From Lachnospiraceae bacterium (GTDB lineage Bacteria; Bacillota; Clostridia; Lachnospirales; Lachnospiraceae), in NCBI GenBank assembly GCA_910575835.1, contig CAJTGB010000012.1:56012-120011 (forward strand): 64,000 bases of DNA. The letters run 5' to 3'. Under the pieces are notes generated by a model that saw nothing but the letters and a program-made list of their open reading frames with translations, did not search any database and was not told the DNA's origin. Of this stretch, positions 18,063 through 27,378 are shown piece after piece; position 1 is the first letter of the stretch, and the number at the start of each line of letters is the position of its first letter. The translations under genes and the position numbers were made by a program.

Positions 18063-19580
18063 TCAGTACACTGTCTTCTGTCTCCTTACTCTCCTGACAC
18101 CCAAGACAGCCAGGATACACGCTGCGATCGCTGCAGCCGCCCACACCCATACCGAAATATCATAGATGTTGCAGCACCGGACATTGATCCACATCTGGTT
18201 GATCTCTTTCGTCTGCTCATCGTCGAAGCAGACCATGATCGAAGACCTGGCGATCGCATCCTGCGTCGGATACTGTGCGAATAACTGGCGGTAGACCTGA
18301 TCTGACGGCGCCGTGATCACATACTCTCCGTCTTCATCCTGTGAGAAGAAATATCCTATGTCGTACTCCGACACTTCCTCCTCATCCTCCTCGGCGCCGT
18401 AGCACCAGTCGGCATACTCAAAGACCCTCATATCCTCCCCGCCGGAGATCACGGACGTGTATCCTACATAATACATGTTACGAACCACATTGTCCCCCCG
18501 GGAATTAAAATTAATAAACGCCTCCGCCGCGTGCCGCTTCGCCTCATCATCTCCAATCCCGTTCTTTAACATCACCCATCCGTCAAAATAAATGTTCGTC
18601 GATTCCAAGGGGACTGCGAACGCCAGAGGAAAATCATCCTCATCCGCCTGATCCATGGTATATACCGCATCCCCGGACCACTGCAGGTTGGCGGCCACCT
18701 TCCCGGTCACCATATCCGCCTTCCCGGAATCCGTCTCGAAGGAGTACGCCTTGTTCTTCACATCCTGCAGATACTCCTGCGCAGCGGCAATCGTCTCCTT
18801 AGAAGTATCATTCATCTCTTCTTCCAGTTTCTTCTGGTAATTCGGATCATTCTTGAATTCTTCGGAATTCAGAAGCTCTGATTTGATGGCGCCTACCGCC
18901 GCAAAGTAAGAATCCCTCACGTTGTCTTTGACCGTAACCTGCCTTTTGTAAGCCGGATCATTCAGAATCTTCCAGCTTGAAGCATCCTCTTCGCTCACCA
19001 GTTCAGGATTATACACGATCCCGGTGATCCCCCACATATAGCCTGCCATGTAGTCCGCCCACGGTTTTCCCCCGATCTCATTCTTCTCAAATATGGACTT
19101 GATATAGGGCGACACACCATTGATATAATAATTGTTCTTGTCAGCAGTATCAAAAAATCCATCCGACAGCGGCACAAGCTGATCCTCTGTCATCAGCTTC
19201 ATGATCATATATTCCGACGGACAGACCAGGTCATAGGTATCTCCCAGAGTCAGCATATTATACAGGTCTTCATTCGTCCCGAATGTGGAATATTCTACCT
19301 TGACCCGTATCCCGTACGTCTCATAATACCACTGCGTAAAATCCTCCATCATGGTATTCACCCCAATGATATCGCCGCTGTCAAGATCTATGGTCTCCTC
19401 CTCATCCCAGTCTCCCAGGTCTATATACTCTTCCCAGTTGCACACGCGCAGAGTAACTTCCTCTTCCTGGCCGTCGCCATCCGCCGCATTCACCGTAACC
19501 GGGCCGGACAAAAGCAGGAACCCACAAAGAAACAGAGCTGCAGTCCCAAGTTTGTTTCTGCTAAATTTCCTTATCTTCAT
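18063..19580 (-). CDS. potD: Spermidine/putrescine-binding protein PotD, C-terminally membrane-anchored
   Basis: 505 aa. The signal peptide spans about residues 1-32 and has no lipobox Cys. The mature part is a periplasmic-type binding fold with PotD features (LRVCNWEEYIDLG, YSTFGTNEDLYNML, DLVCPSEYMIMKLM, WGITGIVYNP, NLQWSGDAVYTM). A C-terminal hydrophobic helix (about 476-495) with RRVRRQK after it should hold it in the membrane. It is the last gene of the polyamine operon, 38 bp after potC. Clostridial PotD is commonly longer than the 350 aa of E. coli. Confidence 0.93.
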   Translation of the reverse strand: MKIRKFSRNKLGTAALFLCGFLLLSGPVTVNAADGDGQEEEVTLRVCNWEEYIDLGDWDEEETIDLDSGDIIGVNTMMEDFTQWYYETYGIRVKVEYSTFGTNEDLYNMLTLGDTYDLVCPSEYMIMKLMTEDQLVPLSDGFFDTADKNNYYINGVSPYIKSIFEKNEIGGKPWADYMAGYMWGITGIVYNPELVSEEDASSWKILNDPAYKRQVTVKDNVRDSYFAAVGAIKSELLNSEEFKNDPNYQKKLEEEMNDTSKETIAAAQEYLQDVKNKAYSFETDSGKADMVTGKVAANLQWSGDAVYTMDQADEDDFPLAFAVPLESTNIYFDGWVMLKNGIGDDEAKRHAAEAFINFNSRGDNVVRNMYYVGYTSVISGGEDMRVFEYADWCYGAEEDEEEVSEYDIGYFFSQDEDGEYVITAPSDQVYRQLFAQYPTQDAIARSSIMVCFDDEQTKEINQMWINVRCCNIYDISVWVWAAAAIAACILAVLGVRRVRRQKTVY

Positions 19581-19618
19581 ACAGCCTTCCTCTCCTTAAC
19601 TTTCTTTCCCTCAGTGTG

Positions 19619-20404
19619 TTAGTTCTCCCTATTAGCCCTGATATTCATCACCAGGGAAAACAGCACCACCAGAAGGAAAATCACGGTGGACAGCGCCCAC
19701 AGCGCCGTCTTAATGTTTGTCTGCGCGCCCTTGGTCGCATTTACCACATAGGTGCTGATCGTATCAAAAGTTGCCGGCTTCGTATAAGTAGCAACAAAAT
19801 AATCGTCAAGCGATAACGTGACCGCCATCGCAAACCCGGAGATGATCCCTGGGAATATCTGCGGGATCACGATCCGAATAAGCGCGGTAAAGGGAGCAGC
19901 TCCAAGGTCTAGCGCCGCCTCATAGATGCTTTGATCCATCTGCTTTAATTTCGGGATCACAGCCAGGAACACAAAAGGCGCGCATAGAGTCACATGCCCC
20001 GCCACCAGCGGGATATACGTGTCCTTACTGATCCCCAGCACTACTACCAGCAGGATGCAGATAGAAAAGCCTGTCACCACGTCCGCATTCACTACCGGCA
20101 CCTGATTCATCGTTGTGATCGCCGAAGCCATGCCTTTCCTGGAATAGAATGCTCCGATGGCTCCCATAGTTCCAAGGATCGTAGCGATCACGGCCGAACC
20201 GACCGCCAGCACCACAGTCCCGAATATCATATCCCTAAGCTCCGGCGTCGTAAACAGCGTTACATAATTGTGTACGGAGAATCCCCGGATCGCCCCGATG
20301 TTCGTGGCATCCGTGAAGCTGTACACCGCCAGGATGAGGATCGGCAGATACAGGAACAGAAGGATCAGGATAATAACCGTCCATCTACAGATTCTTCTTA
20401 TCAT
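19619..20404 (-). CDS. potC: Spermidine/putrescine ABC permease PotC
   Basis: 261 aa with six membrane helices and the EAA loop YEAALDLGAAPFTALIRIVI facing the ATPase. It forms the channel with PotB. Its start overlaps the end of potB by 4 bases (20401-20404), indicating coupled translation. The ISGFAMAVTLSLDDYFVATY segment is typical of PotC. Confidence 0.95.
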   Translation of the reverse strand: MIRRICRWTVIILILLFLYLPILILAVYSFTDATNIGAIRGFSVHNYVTLFTTPELRDMIFGTVVLAVGSAVIATILGTMGAIGAFYSRKGMASAITTMNQVPVVNADVVTGFSICILLVVVLGISKDTYIPLVAGHVTLCAPFVFLAVIPKLKQMDQSIYEAALDLGAAPFTALIRIVIPQIFPGIISGFAMAVTLSLDDYFVATYTKPATFDTISTYVVNATKGAQTNIKTALWALSTVIFLLVVLFSLVMNIRANREN

Positions 20405-21195
20405 AACAGCGCTCCTCCTCTCCTATTCTCATCGTCCGTTCCCCCGGTAAGAAGCGTAAACAGGCAGATGATCCCAAGCAGGATCAGTGCGATCATAGAA
20501 CCGCCGTTCCAGTTGTAAGCAGCAAAATAGCTGCCGATCAGGCTTCCCATAATATATGTGCTGTTGTACAGCATATCCAGCACAACATAGTTCGTCATTG
20601 CCGGAAGAAATACCATAGACACTCCGCTCATGATCCCGGGCAGAGATAAGGGCAGCGTTACCCGAAGGAATGCCTGCGCCTCTCCCGCCCCCAGATCCCT
20701 CGCCGCCTCCAGCAAAGCTCCGTCAAGCTTGGAGATGGCCGTATAGATCGGCAGGATCATAAAAGGCAGGAAGTCATAACTCATGCCAAGCACGGTATTC
20801 AGGAACGGATGATAGGCAAGATTCCCCTCAATCCAGGTAAGTATCTCCTTTAGCGCCGTGATCCGAAGGGAGAAATTGATCCACATCGGCATGATGAAGA
20901 TCAGGACAATGACGGACTTCCCCTTTAATCTGCTGGTGGCAAGAATATATGCCAGAGGGTATGCGAGCAGAAGGCATACCGCCGTAGTAACCAAAGCAAC
21001 GCCGAAGCTGTAGCATAACGTTCCCAAAGTATTCGGATCAGAGAAGAATCCCGTCATATTCTGAACCGTAAACTCTCCCTGCCCGTTGGTGAACGCATAA
21101 TAAATCAACACGATCAGGGGAGCCGCAACAAAGAGCAGCAAAAAAGCCGCATACGGAATTCCCAGATATTTTCTGGAAAATGTACGTCTGTGCAT
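20401..21195 (-). CDS. potB: Spermidine/putrescine ABC permease PotB
   Basis: 264 aa from ATG 21195 (AGGAGG seven bases upstream); the longer frame would run into potA and is rejected. Six membrane helices and the EAA loop LEAARDLGAGEAQAFLRVTL are present. It forms the membrane channel with PotC, powered by PotA. It starts 11 bp after potA and overlaps potC. Confidence 0.95.
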   Translation of the reverse strand: MHRRTFSRKYLGIPYAAFLLLFVAAPLIVLIYYAFTNGQGEFTVQNMTGFFSDPNTLGTLCYSFGVALVTTAVCLLLAYPLAYILATSRLKGKSVIVLIFIMPMWINFSLRITALKEILTWIEGNLAYHPFLNTVLGMSYDFLPFMILPIYTAISKLDGALLEAARDLGAGEAQAFLRVTLPLSLPGIMSGVSMVFLPAMTNYVVLDMLYNSTYIMGSLIGSYFAAYNWNGGSMIALILLGIICLFTLLTGGTDDENRRGGALL

Positions 21196-21206
21196 CTGCC
21201 TTCCTC

Positions 21207-22646
21207 CTATTTCTTTACTGTGAAGATCATCTTCTCTACCGGCATGATCAAGCCGACCTGATCTTCCATATTCCACAGGTATTCATCATTTACCACAAAA
21301 TCCTGTTCCAGATCCGTGTGTATCACATAGCTGTAATGATCGCCCTTATAGATCAGATTGCTGATACAGCCCTGTACCAGTCCTTCCTCCTGATCGTCAG
21401 TCAGTTCAATATCCTGAGGCTTGATGGAGATCTTGATCCGTACCTTCTTCGGATCGATCTCCAGTCCCTTGGCGTCAAGAAGAGTTCCGTCCTCTGACAT
21501 CACGCTTCCCTTGATCACATTCGTAAGATCAACGGGAAGAACCGTCCCGTTATATTCCAGCTCATAATTCTTATTGATCTCTGCCGCGAAGATGTTGGTG
21601 TGATCCTCCGCGATCATAACATGGATATTGTCCGGTTCCACCTGCACGCCGACCCGGTCGCCGACCCTGGCAGAATGCACGGACTGAGCGACGATCTCAT
21701 TCTTCCCGGACTCCACCGTGATCTCATAGTGTATCCCCTTGAAGATCACTGAAGTCACCGTTCCTCTGATCCTCCCCTCCTCAGGACGGGTCAGGGTCAC
21801 ATCCTCCGGACGCACTACCGCCGTGATATGGGTCCCTTCTTCAATATCATCCACACAGGCAAATTCCCCGCCGCAGAACCGGACCTTAAGCTTCCCGGTC
21901 ATGATCCCGTTAAATATATTGCTGTCTCCGATAAAGTCCGCCACAAAGGCATTGATCGGCTCGTTATAGATATCCTCCGGCGTACCGATCTGCTGCATCT
22001 TCCCCTCTGACATAACCACGATCTTATCCGACATGGTAAGAGCTTCCTCCTGATCATGGGTCACATAGATGAAGGTAATACCAAGCTCCCTGTGCATCTC
22101 CTTAAGCTCAAGCTGCATCTCCTTGCGCATCTTCAGATCCAGCGCTCCCAGCGGCTCGTCAAGCAGCAAGATCTGCGGCTCATTGACCACCGCCCTTGCA
22201 ATAGCGACCCTCTGCTGCTGCCCGCCGGACAGAGTATCGATCTTCCGGTTCTCGAATCCTTCCAGATCCACCAGTTCCAATACCTTCTTCACCTTCTTGG
22301 CGATCACCTTCTCCGGCGTCTTCTTCTGCCTCAGTCCAAAGGCGATATTTTCATAGATATTCATATGCGGAAACAGCGCATATCTCTGAAATACCGTGTT
22401 AATGGGCCTCTTATTCGGCGGAAGGCTGGTGATCGGCTTGCCGTTCAGCAGGATCTCCCCCTCCGTCGGGATATCGAACCCGGCGATCATCCGTAAGGTC
22501 GTCGTCTTCCCGCACCCGGAAGGCCCAAGGAACGTGATAAATTCCCCCTGCTTCACTTCCAGGTTAAAATCCGACACCGCGCTGTAGCCGTCCTCATAGG
22601 TCTTCGTGATATGTTTTAATTCGATAATATTCTTCGTCTGCTCCAT
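21207..22646 (-). CDS. potA: Spermidine/putrescine ABC ATPase PotA with duplicated TOBE region
   Basis: 479 aa from ATG 22646. Walker A GPSGCGKTTTLRMI, signature LSGGQQQRVAIARA and Walker B ILLLDEPLGALD are intact. The C-terminal regulatory part is about 110 residues longer than usual PotA and appears to hold two TOBE-like modules, marked by the parallel segments VTSVIFKGIHYEITVES and ISNLIYKGDHYSYVIHT. It powers polyamine import. It begins 22 bp after the XRE-cupin regulator gene. Confidence 0.95.
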   Translation of the reverse strand: MEQTKNIIELKHITKTYEDGYSAVSDFNLEVKQGEFITFLGPSGCGKTTTLRMIAGFDIPTEGEILLNGKPITSLPPNKRPINTVFQRYALFPHMNIYENIAFGLRQKKTPEKVIAKKVKKVLELVDLEGFENRKIDTLSGGQQQRVAIARAVVNEPQILLLDEPLGALDLKMRKEMQLELKEMHRELGITFIYVTHDQEEALTMSDKIVVMSEGKMQQIGTPEDIYNEPINAFVADFIGDSNIFNGIMTGKLKVRFCGGEFACVDDIEEGTHITAVVRPEDVTLTRPEEGRIRGTVTSVIFKGIHYEITVESGKNEIVAQSVHSARVGDRVGVQVEPDNIHVMIAEDHTNIFAAEINKNYELEYNGTVLPVDLTNVIKGSVMSEDGTLLDAKGLEIDPKKVRIKISIKPQDIELTDDQEEGLVQGCISNLIYKGDHYSYVIHTDLEQDFVVNDEYLWNMEDQVGLIMPVEKMIFTVKK

Positions 22647-22668
22647 CTTCTTCCCCCATATCTGATAT

Positions 22669-23226
22669 CTAAAATGTAGGCGGCGTGCTGACCCAGATGA
22701 ACTTGGCCGGCACTCCGTCAGGATTCTCAATGCGGTGTCTCCGTTTTGCCGGGTAATAGAAGCTCTCCCCGGCATTCACCGTATATTCGTCATCTCCCAG
22801 GTACAGCTTAAGCTTCCCCGAGATCAGATAGCCGAATTCCTCTCCGTCATGAGGCTTATCCTCCTCTAAGCCCTGATAAGGCTTAAGATCCACCAGAAGC
22901 GGCTCCATCCGGTACTTCTGGGCCGTCGGTACGATCCACTGGATACTGTTGCCCGCTTCGTCCACCTTCTCAAAGAATCCCTCCTCGGAGAACACAACAG
23001 GCTCCTGCTCCGCTTCCTTAAAAAACTCGGAAGCTGTCGTCCCCAGACACTCGATCAGATCAAGAAGCGTCACAATGGACGGCGACACCTGCCCCCGCTC
23101 CAGCTGAGAGATGAATCCCTTGGTAAGCTCCGTCCGGTCGGCTAGTTCCTGCTGCGTCAGCCCGTTCCTGTTCCGCAGATCCTTAATCTTATTCCCGATA
23201 TGTTCGTTCACATATTCCAGTTCCAT
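22669..23226 (-). CDS. XRE-cupin transcriptional regulator of the pot operon
   Basis: 185 aa. A helix-turn-helix (IKDLRNRNGLTQQELADRTE, then GFISQLERGQVSPSIVTLLD) joins a C-terminal cupin (PHDGEEFGYLISGKLKLYLG, then AGESFYYPAKRRHRIENPDG). This PuuR-like design links DNA binding to a small ligand; with potABCD directly downstream the ligand is probably a polyamine. The start at 23226 has AAGGAG upstream; the ATG at 23289 is rejected. The promoter region has three TAAACT boxes that could be its operators. Confidence 0.92.
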   Translation of the reverse strand: MELEYVNEHIGNKIKDLRNRNGLTQQELADRTELTKGFISQLERGQVSPSIVTLLDLIECLGTTASEFFKEAEQEPVVFSEEGFFEKVDEAGNSIQWIVPTAQKYRMEPLLVDLKPYQGLEEDKPHDGEEFGYLISGKLKLYLGDDEYTVNAGESFYYPAKRRHRIENPDGVPAKFIWVSTPPTF

Positions 23227-23297
23227 ATGATTCCTGCTCCTTATACTTTTTACCCGCAAAGCAACGTACCAAGTATCCATGCCTGCCACAATGTTTC

Positions 23298-23367
23298 TAA
23301 ACTAAAAATAAATTTTTACTAAACTTAAACGCTGAATTTATTATACTCTTATTAAACTTTTTGTCAA
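23298..23367 (-). promoter_or_regulatory. Promoter and repeated TAAACT boxes upstream of the XRE-pot operon
   Basis: Minus strand TTGACA (23362-23367), 16-bp spacer, TATAAT (23340-23345). Plus-strand TAAACT boxes start at 23298, 23320 and 23353, that is 22 and 33 bp apart (two and three helical turns). The last box is inside the promoter spacer and the other two are downstream of the -10. This suits repression by the XRE-cupin protein. Confidence 0.6.
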
Positions 23368-23479
23368 TTATTAATGTGATTATTATCTATTCTTTTTAAC
23401 CGTCTATATATCCCGTTTCCCTTGGTTTTAATCGACAAATTCTATCATTTGCAGACAAAAGAATACACTCCTGCCTTGC

Positions 23480-23508
23480 GCATAATGTACGGGCCATCCT
23501 ACATATAG
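23480..23508 (+). promoter_or_regulatory. Possible sporulation-type promoter before the LysM gene
   Basis: GCATA (23480-23484), 17-bp spacer, CATATAG (23502-23508). This resembles a sigma-G/F or sigma-E type promoter more than sigma-A, but the -10 match is imperfect. The rest of the 317-base gap (23227-23543) holds the pot promoter, its boxes and the LysM gene ribosome site. Confidence 0.35.
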
Positions 23509-23543
23509 ATAGAACGATAACTATAAAAGGAGCAATGAACCCT

Positions 23544-25379
23544 ATGGCAATCGGTTACTTACTCATACAGGCGCGGACCGTCCATGAAGCCGTCCCGCTA
23601 AGCGGCGTACAGATCAGGATACTGGATGCGGATGCGAACACACTCTATGATCTGCGGACAGATGAAAACGGACAGACGCCGCCGATCTCTCTGGAAACCA
23701 AAGATAAAAGCTTCTCCCAGAATCCCTATTACAACAAAGAGCCTTACAACAGTTATTCGGTACTGGCACAGGCCGACGGCTTCAATACTCTGTCCGTCAC
23801 CGATATCCCGATCTTTGACGGGGAAACGGCCGTTCTTCCTCTCTCCCTCTCTCCGATGCTTAATGCACAGCGTTCACCCGTCACAAAAGAGATCTCCATC
23901 GGCAGGCCTGCCGTCGCAATGAACGATACAGTTGAACAGAAAGGAACCGTGATCGATCCCCATACCGAGCCTTATGTACTGCGCCAGGTGGTGATCCCTG
24001 ATCCGATCACAGTCCATCTCGGAACGCCCAGCTCCTCTGCCTCAAACGTGCAGGTATCATTTCCTGACTATGTGAAGAACGTGGCAAGCAGCGAGATCTA
24101 TCCTACCTGGCCCCAAGACTCGCTGACCGCGAATATTTACGCGATCATCACCTTCGCTTTAAACAGAATATACACAGAATGGTATCGGGCGCGCGGATAC
24201 TCCTTCGACATCACAAACAGCACCGCTTACGACCAGTATTTCGTATACGGCCGCCCAATCTATGATTCCATCAGCAGGATCGTGGATAAGATCTTCAACC
24301 AGTATGTCAGAAGACAAGGACAGAACGCACCTTACTTCACTTCCTTTTGCAACGGCACCACCGCAACCTGCCAAGGGCTGTCGCAGTGGGGGACTGTAAC
24401 GCTGGCGGATCAGGGGTTTACCCCCATACAGATCCTTCGATCCTACTATCCCGACGACATCGAGATCGCCGAGACGAACATCATCACCGGCATCCTGAAC
24501 TCTTATCCCGGGACCGCGCTCAGAGTCGGAAGCTCTGGGCTGGACGTACAGACGATCCAGACCTATCTTGCCCGGATCAGGCGGAATTATCCGGCCATAC
24601 CGCCTATTACCGATGAGGCAGGCGTATTCGGAGACAGTACCAGAGCGGCCGTCGTCAAGTTCCAGAGCGTCTTCAACCTGACGCCTGACGGTATCGTCGG
24701 AAGAAGCACCTGGTATAAGCTCTCAAGCCTCTATACCGCCGTATCCAGGCTGGCAGAACTAGACAGCGAAGGCGAGACTCTGGGAATCGGGACCGTTCCG
24801 CCCGGGAGTGTTCTCAGGCAAGGCTCCTCCGGCCCCGATGTAATCATCCTTCAATACCTGCTGGACCTTATAGCCGAGTATTATCCTGAGATCCCGGCTC
24901 CGGTTCAGGACGGTATCTTCGGCAGGGGGACGCAGCAGTCAGTTACCGCCTTCCAGAGAGCCGTGCAGCTGAACGCCGACGGTATAGTGGGGCCTCTCAC
25001 CTGGAATGCACTGTATGAAGCCTACCGCCGGATCATGCAGGATTTGCCTTCCAACGGCCCCGGAAGCAATTCCTTCGAATATACCGTTCAGCCCGGGGAC
25101 ACCCTCTGGCTTCTCTCACGGAGATACAACACCACTGTCGACGCTATCAAGAAGCTCAACGGATTGACCGGGGATACCCTGTACATCGGGCAGGTTCTAA
25201 AAATCCCCTCCTCACAGGCCGAACCTTACCTTGAATATACTGTACAGGCGGGAGACACCCTCTGGCTTCTCTCGCGCAGATACGGCACCACTGTCGACGC
25301 CATCAAGAAGCTTAACGGTCTGTCCGGGGATGTGATCAATATCGGGCAAATCCTGAAGATCCCTCTGGATAACAATTAA
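23544..25379 (+). CDS. SpoIID-like, peptidoglycan-binding and LysM multidomain protein
   Basis: 611 aa, start at 23544 with AAGGAG 11 bases before it. Domains in order: a carboxypeptidase-regulatory-like beta fold (about 5-100); a SpoIID/amidase-enhancer-like domain (about 175-315; VKNVASSEIYPTWPQDSL, GLSQWGTVTLADQGFTPIQI, LRSYYP); two PG_binding_1 repeats (about 325-390 and 420-490; GVFGDSTRAAVVKFQ and GIFGRGTQQSVTAFQ); two LysM repeats (about 507-552 and 562-608) nearly identical to each other (AGDTLWLLSRRYGTTVDAIK). There is no signal peptide. It probably acts on the cell wall or spore cortex; absence of a signal would fit a mother-cell or spore-coat location. Exact activity is unproven. 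Confidence 0.87.
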   Translation: MAIGYLLIQARTVHEAVPLSGVQIRILDADANTLYDLRTDENGQTPPISLETKDKSFSQNPYYNKEPYNSYSVLAQADGFNTLSVTDIPIFDGETAVLPLSLSPMLNAQRSPVTKEISIGRPAVAMNDTVEQKGTVIDPHTEPYVLRQVVIPDPITVHLGTPSSSASNVQVSFPDYVKNVASSEIYPTWPQDSLTANIYAIITFALNRIYTEWYRARGYSFDITNSTAYDQYFVYGRPIYDSISRIVDKIFNQYVRRQGQNAPYFTSFCNGTTATCQGLSQWGTVTLADQGFTPIQILRSYYPDDIEIAETNIITGILNSYPGTALRVGSSGLDVQTIQTYLARIRRNYPAIPPITDEAGVFGDSTRAAVVKFQSVFNLTPDGIVGRSTWYKLSSLYTAVSRLAELDSEGETLGIGTVPPGSVLRQGSSGPDVIILQYLLDLIAEYYPEIPAPVQDGIFGRGTQQSVTAFQRAVQLNADGIVGPLTWNALYEAYRRIMQDLPSNGPGSNSFEYTVQPGDTLWLLSRRYNTTVDAIKKLNGLTGDTLYIGQVLKIPSSQAEPYLEYTVQAGDTLWLLSRRYGTTVDAIKKLNGLSGDVINIGQILKIPLDNN

Positions 25380-25400
25380 TGAGTTCTTAAGTCTTTGGCC

Positions 25401-25430
25401 GAAAAAGGGGCTGTCATCTTATGACAGCCC
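25401..25430. terminator. Bidirectional terminator between the LysM gene and nadE
   Basis: Perfect 10-bp stem GGGCTGTCAT (25408-25417) / ATGACAGCCC (25421-25430) with loop CTT. On the minus strand it is followed by CCTTTTTC; on the plus strand by a T/C-rich stretch. Confidence 0.85.
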
Positions 25431-25463
25431 TTCTCCACTTCTCTCTATTCTCTTATACCAATG

Positions 25464-27377
25464 TCACCGCACACTCTCAAGATCCTTAAGCCAGGTCGCC
25501 GCGCACGCGTCGCTCGGCATCCTTAAGTCTCCTCTCGGAGACAGCGCCACCGTTCCGACCTTCGGTCCGTCCGGCAGACAAGAACGCTTGAACTGCTGGG
25601 AGAAGAATCTCCTTAAGAATGTTTCAAGCCATCTATAGATCGTATCATCCTCATACTCGCCGGCGAACGCATACCTGGCAAGCCGGTAGATCTTCGCAGG
25701 TTCATACCCGAACCGCAGCAGATAATATAAGAAGAAATCATGCAGCTCGTAAGGCCCCACCAGATCTTCCGTCTTCTGAGCGATCTTCCCGTCCTTAGGC
25801 GGCAGCAGCTCAGGACTGACCGGCGTATCCAGCACATCATAGAGAACTGCCCGGAGTTCCTCATCCTTACAGGTATCCGCATAATAATGTACCAGATGGC
25901 GCACCAGTGTCTTCGGCACGGATCCGTTCACCCCATACATAGACATATGATCCCCGTTATAGGTCGCCCATCCAAGCGCCAGCTCCGACATATCACCGGT
26001 CCCGATCACCAGTCCGCCGTTCTGGTTCGCCACATCCATAAGGACCTGGGTACGCTCTCTTGCCTGAGCGTTCTCAAAGGTCACGCTGTGATCCTCCATA
26101 TCATGCCCGATATCTTCAAAATGCCGCTTCACCGACTCTGCGATCGGTATCTCCCGCAAGGAAGCTCCAAGCTTCACCGACATCTTGCAGGCATTCTGAT
26201 ACGTCCTGTCCGTCGTTCCAAAGCAAGGCATCGTCACCGCCGTGATCCCCTTCCTGTCAAGACCAAGCATGTCAAATGCCTTCGCAGACACCAGAAGCGC
26301 AAGTGTGGAATCCAGACCTCCCGATATTCCCACCACCGCATTCTTCGTATGGGTATGGCACAGTCTCTTCTTAAGCCCCATCGCCTGAATCGTAAGGATC
26401 TCCTCACAGCGCCCGGCTCTCTCCTTCTCCCCATCCGGCACAAAGGGCCTGGAAGATATATCTCTGGTAAGCTTCGTATCTTCTATCTGAACGTCGAACG
26501 GGACACGGCATAGCGCCGGCTCTGCCGCGGCCTTAAACGTAGTATTCTTCCGCCGCTCACTTAACAGGCGCATAAGATCGATCTCCGAATAGATCGCTCC
26601 GTTCACAAATCGCCTGCTTGCCTTCAATATCGTTCCGTTCTCCGCGATCAGGTTGTGTCCTGCGAACACCAGATCTGTCGTGGACTCGCCCTCCCCCGCA
26701 TTAGCATATATATATCCGCAGATCAGACGTGCAGACTGGCCTCCGATCAGGCTTCTGCGATAAGAATCCTTCCCGATGGTCTCATCGCTCGCTGAACAGT
26801 TGACGATCAGAGTCGCTCCCTCCCTTGCCGCCTCAATACTCGGCGGTACCGGCGACCACACATCCTCACAGATCTCCGCAGATACCACCAGAGCTTCCAT
26901 AGATGACGCCGCAAACAAGATCTGCGGTCCGAAAGGAATCTTCCCGCCCTCAAAGAGAATCTCTCTTGCCTTCTTCGGTCCGGGACAGAAATGGCGCATC
27001 TCATAGAATTCTCCGTAATTCGGCAGAAATGACTTGGTCGTAAGCCCCAGAATCCTCCCGCCGTTCAGCGCCGCCGCCGTATTATACAGTTCACCGTCAA
27101 TAAAAAGAGGGACCCCTACGAAGAATAAGGCGTCCTTTCCCCTGCTGTGCTCTGCGATCTTAAGAAGCGCAGCCCTTGCATCCCGAAGCAGAACATCCTG
27201 TGCAAAGAGATCCCCGCAGGTATACCCTGTCACGCACAATTCAGGAAATGCGACTACCTTCGCTCCCGCCTCTGCCGTCTCATCCATCAGCGCACATATC
27301 TGTTCCGTATTATAAGCCACGTCCGCGACCCGGATATCCGGCGTAGCTGCCGCTACCTTTACAAATCCGTCTCTCAT
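25464..27377 (-). CDS. nadE: Glutamine-dependent NAD+ synthetase
   Basis: 637 aa. The N-terminal nitrilase-type amidohydrolase (about 1-290) has the Glu-Lys-Cys set in FPELCVTGYTC, TKSFLPNYGEFYEMRHF and SAEICEDVW. The C-terminal synthetase has the P-loop GISGGLDSTLALLV, then VIGTGDMSELALGWATYNGD and the MSMYGVNGSVPKTLV region. It amidates deamido-NAD using ammonia channelled from glutamine. It begins one base after the hslO stop, so the two genes are one unit. Confidence 0.97.
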   Translation of the reverse strand: MRDGFVKVAAATPDIRVADVAYNTEQICALMDETAEAGAKVVAFPELCVTGYTCGDLFAQDVLLRDARAALLKIAEHSRGKDALFFVGVPLFIDGELYNTAAALNGGRILGLTTKSFLPNYGEFYEMRHFCPGPKKAREILFEGGKIPFGPQILFAASSMEALVVSAEICEDVWSPVPPSIEAAREGATLIVNCSASDETIGKDSYRRSLIGGQSARLICGYIYANAGEGESTTDLVFAGHNLIAENGTILKASRRFVNGAIYSEIDLMRLLSERRKNTTFKAAAEPALCRVPFDVQIEDTKLTRDISSRPFVPDGEKERAGRCEEILTIQAMGLKKRLCHTHTKNAVVGISGGLDSTLALLVSAKAFDMLGLDRKGITAVTMPCFGTTDRTYQNACKMSVKLGASLREIPIAESVKRHFEDIGHDMEDHSVTFENAQARERTQVLMDVANQNGGLVIGTGDMSELALGWATYNGDHMSMYGVNGSVPKTLVRHLVHYYADTCKDEELRAVLYDVLDTPVSPELLPPKDGKIAQKTEDLVGPYELHDFFLYYLLRFGYEPAKIYRLARYAFAGEYEDDTIYRWLETFLRRFFSQQFKRSCLPDGPKVGTVALSPRGDLRMPSDACAATWLKDLESVR

Positions 27378-27378
27378 T

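Noticed and set aside
23477..23488. CTTGCGCATAAT as a fourth LacI-type operator
   Set aside because: Only part of the symmetric motif is present and the downstream gene is a cell-wall protein unrelated to sugar uptake.
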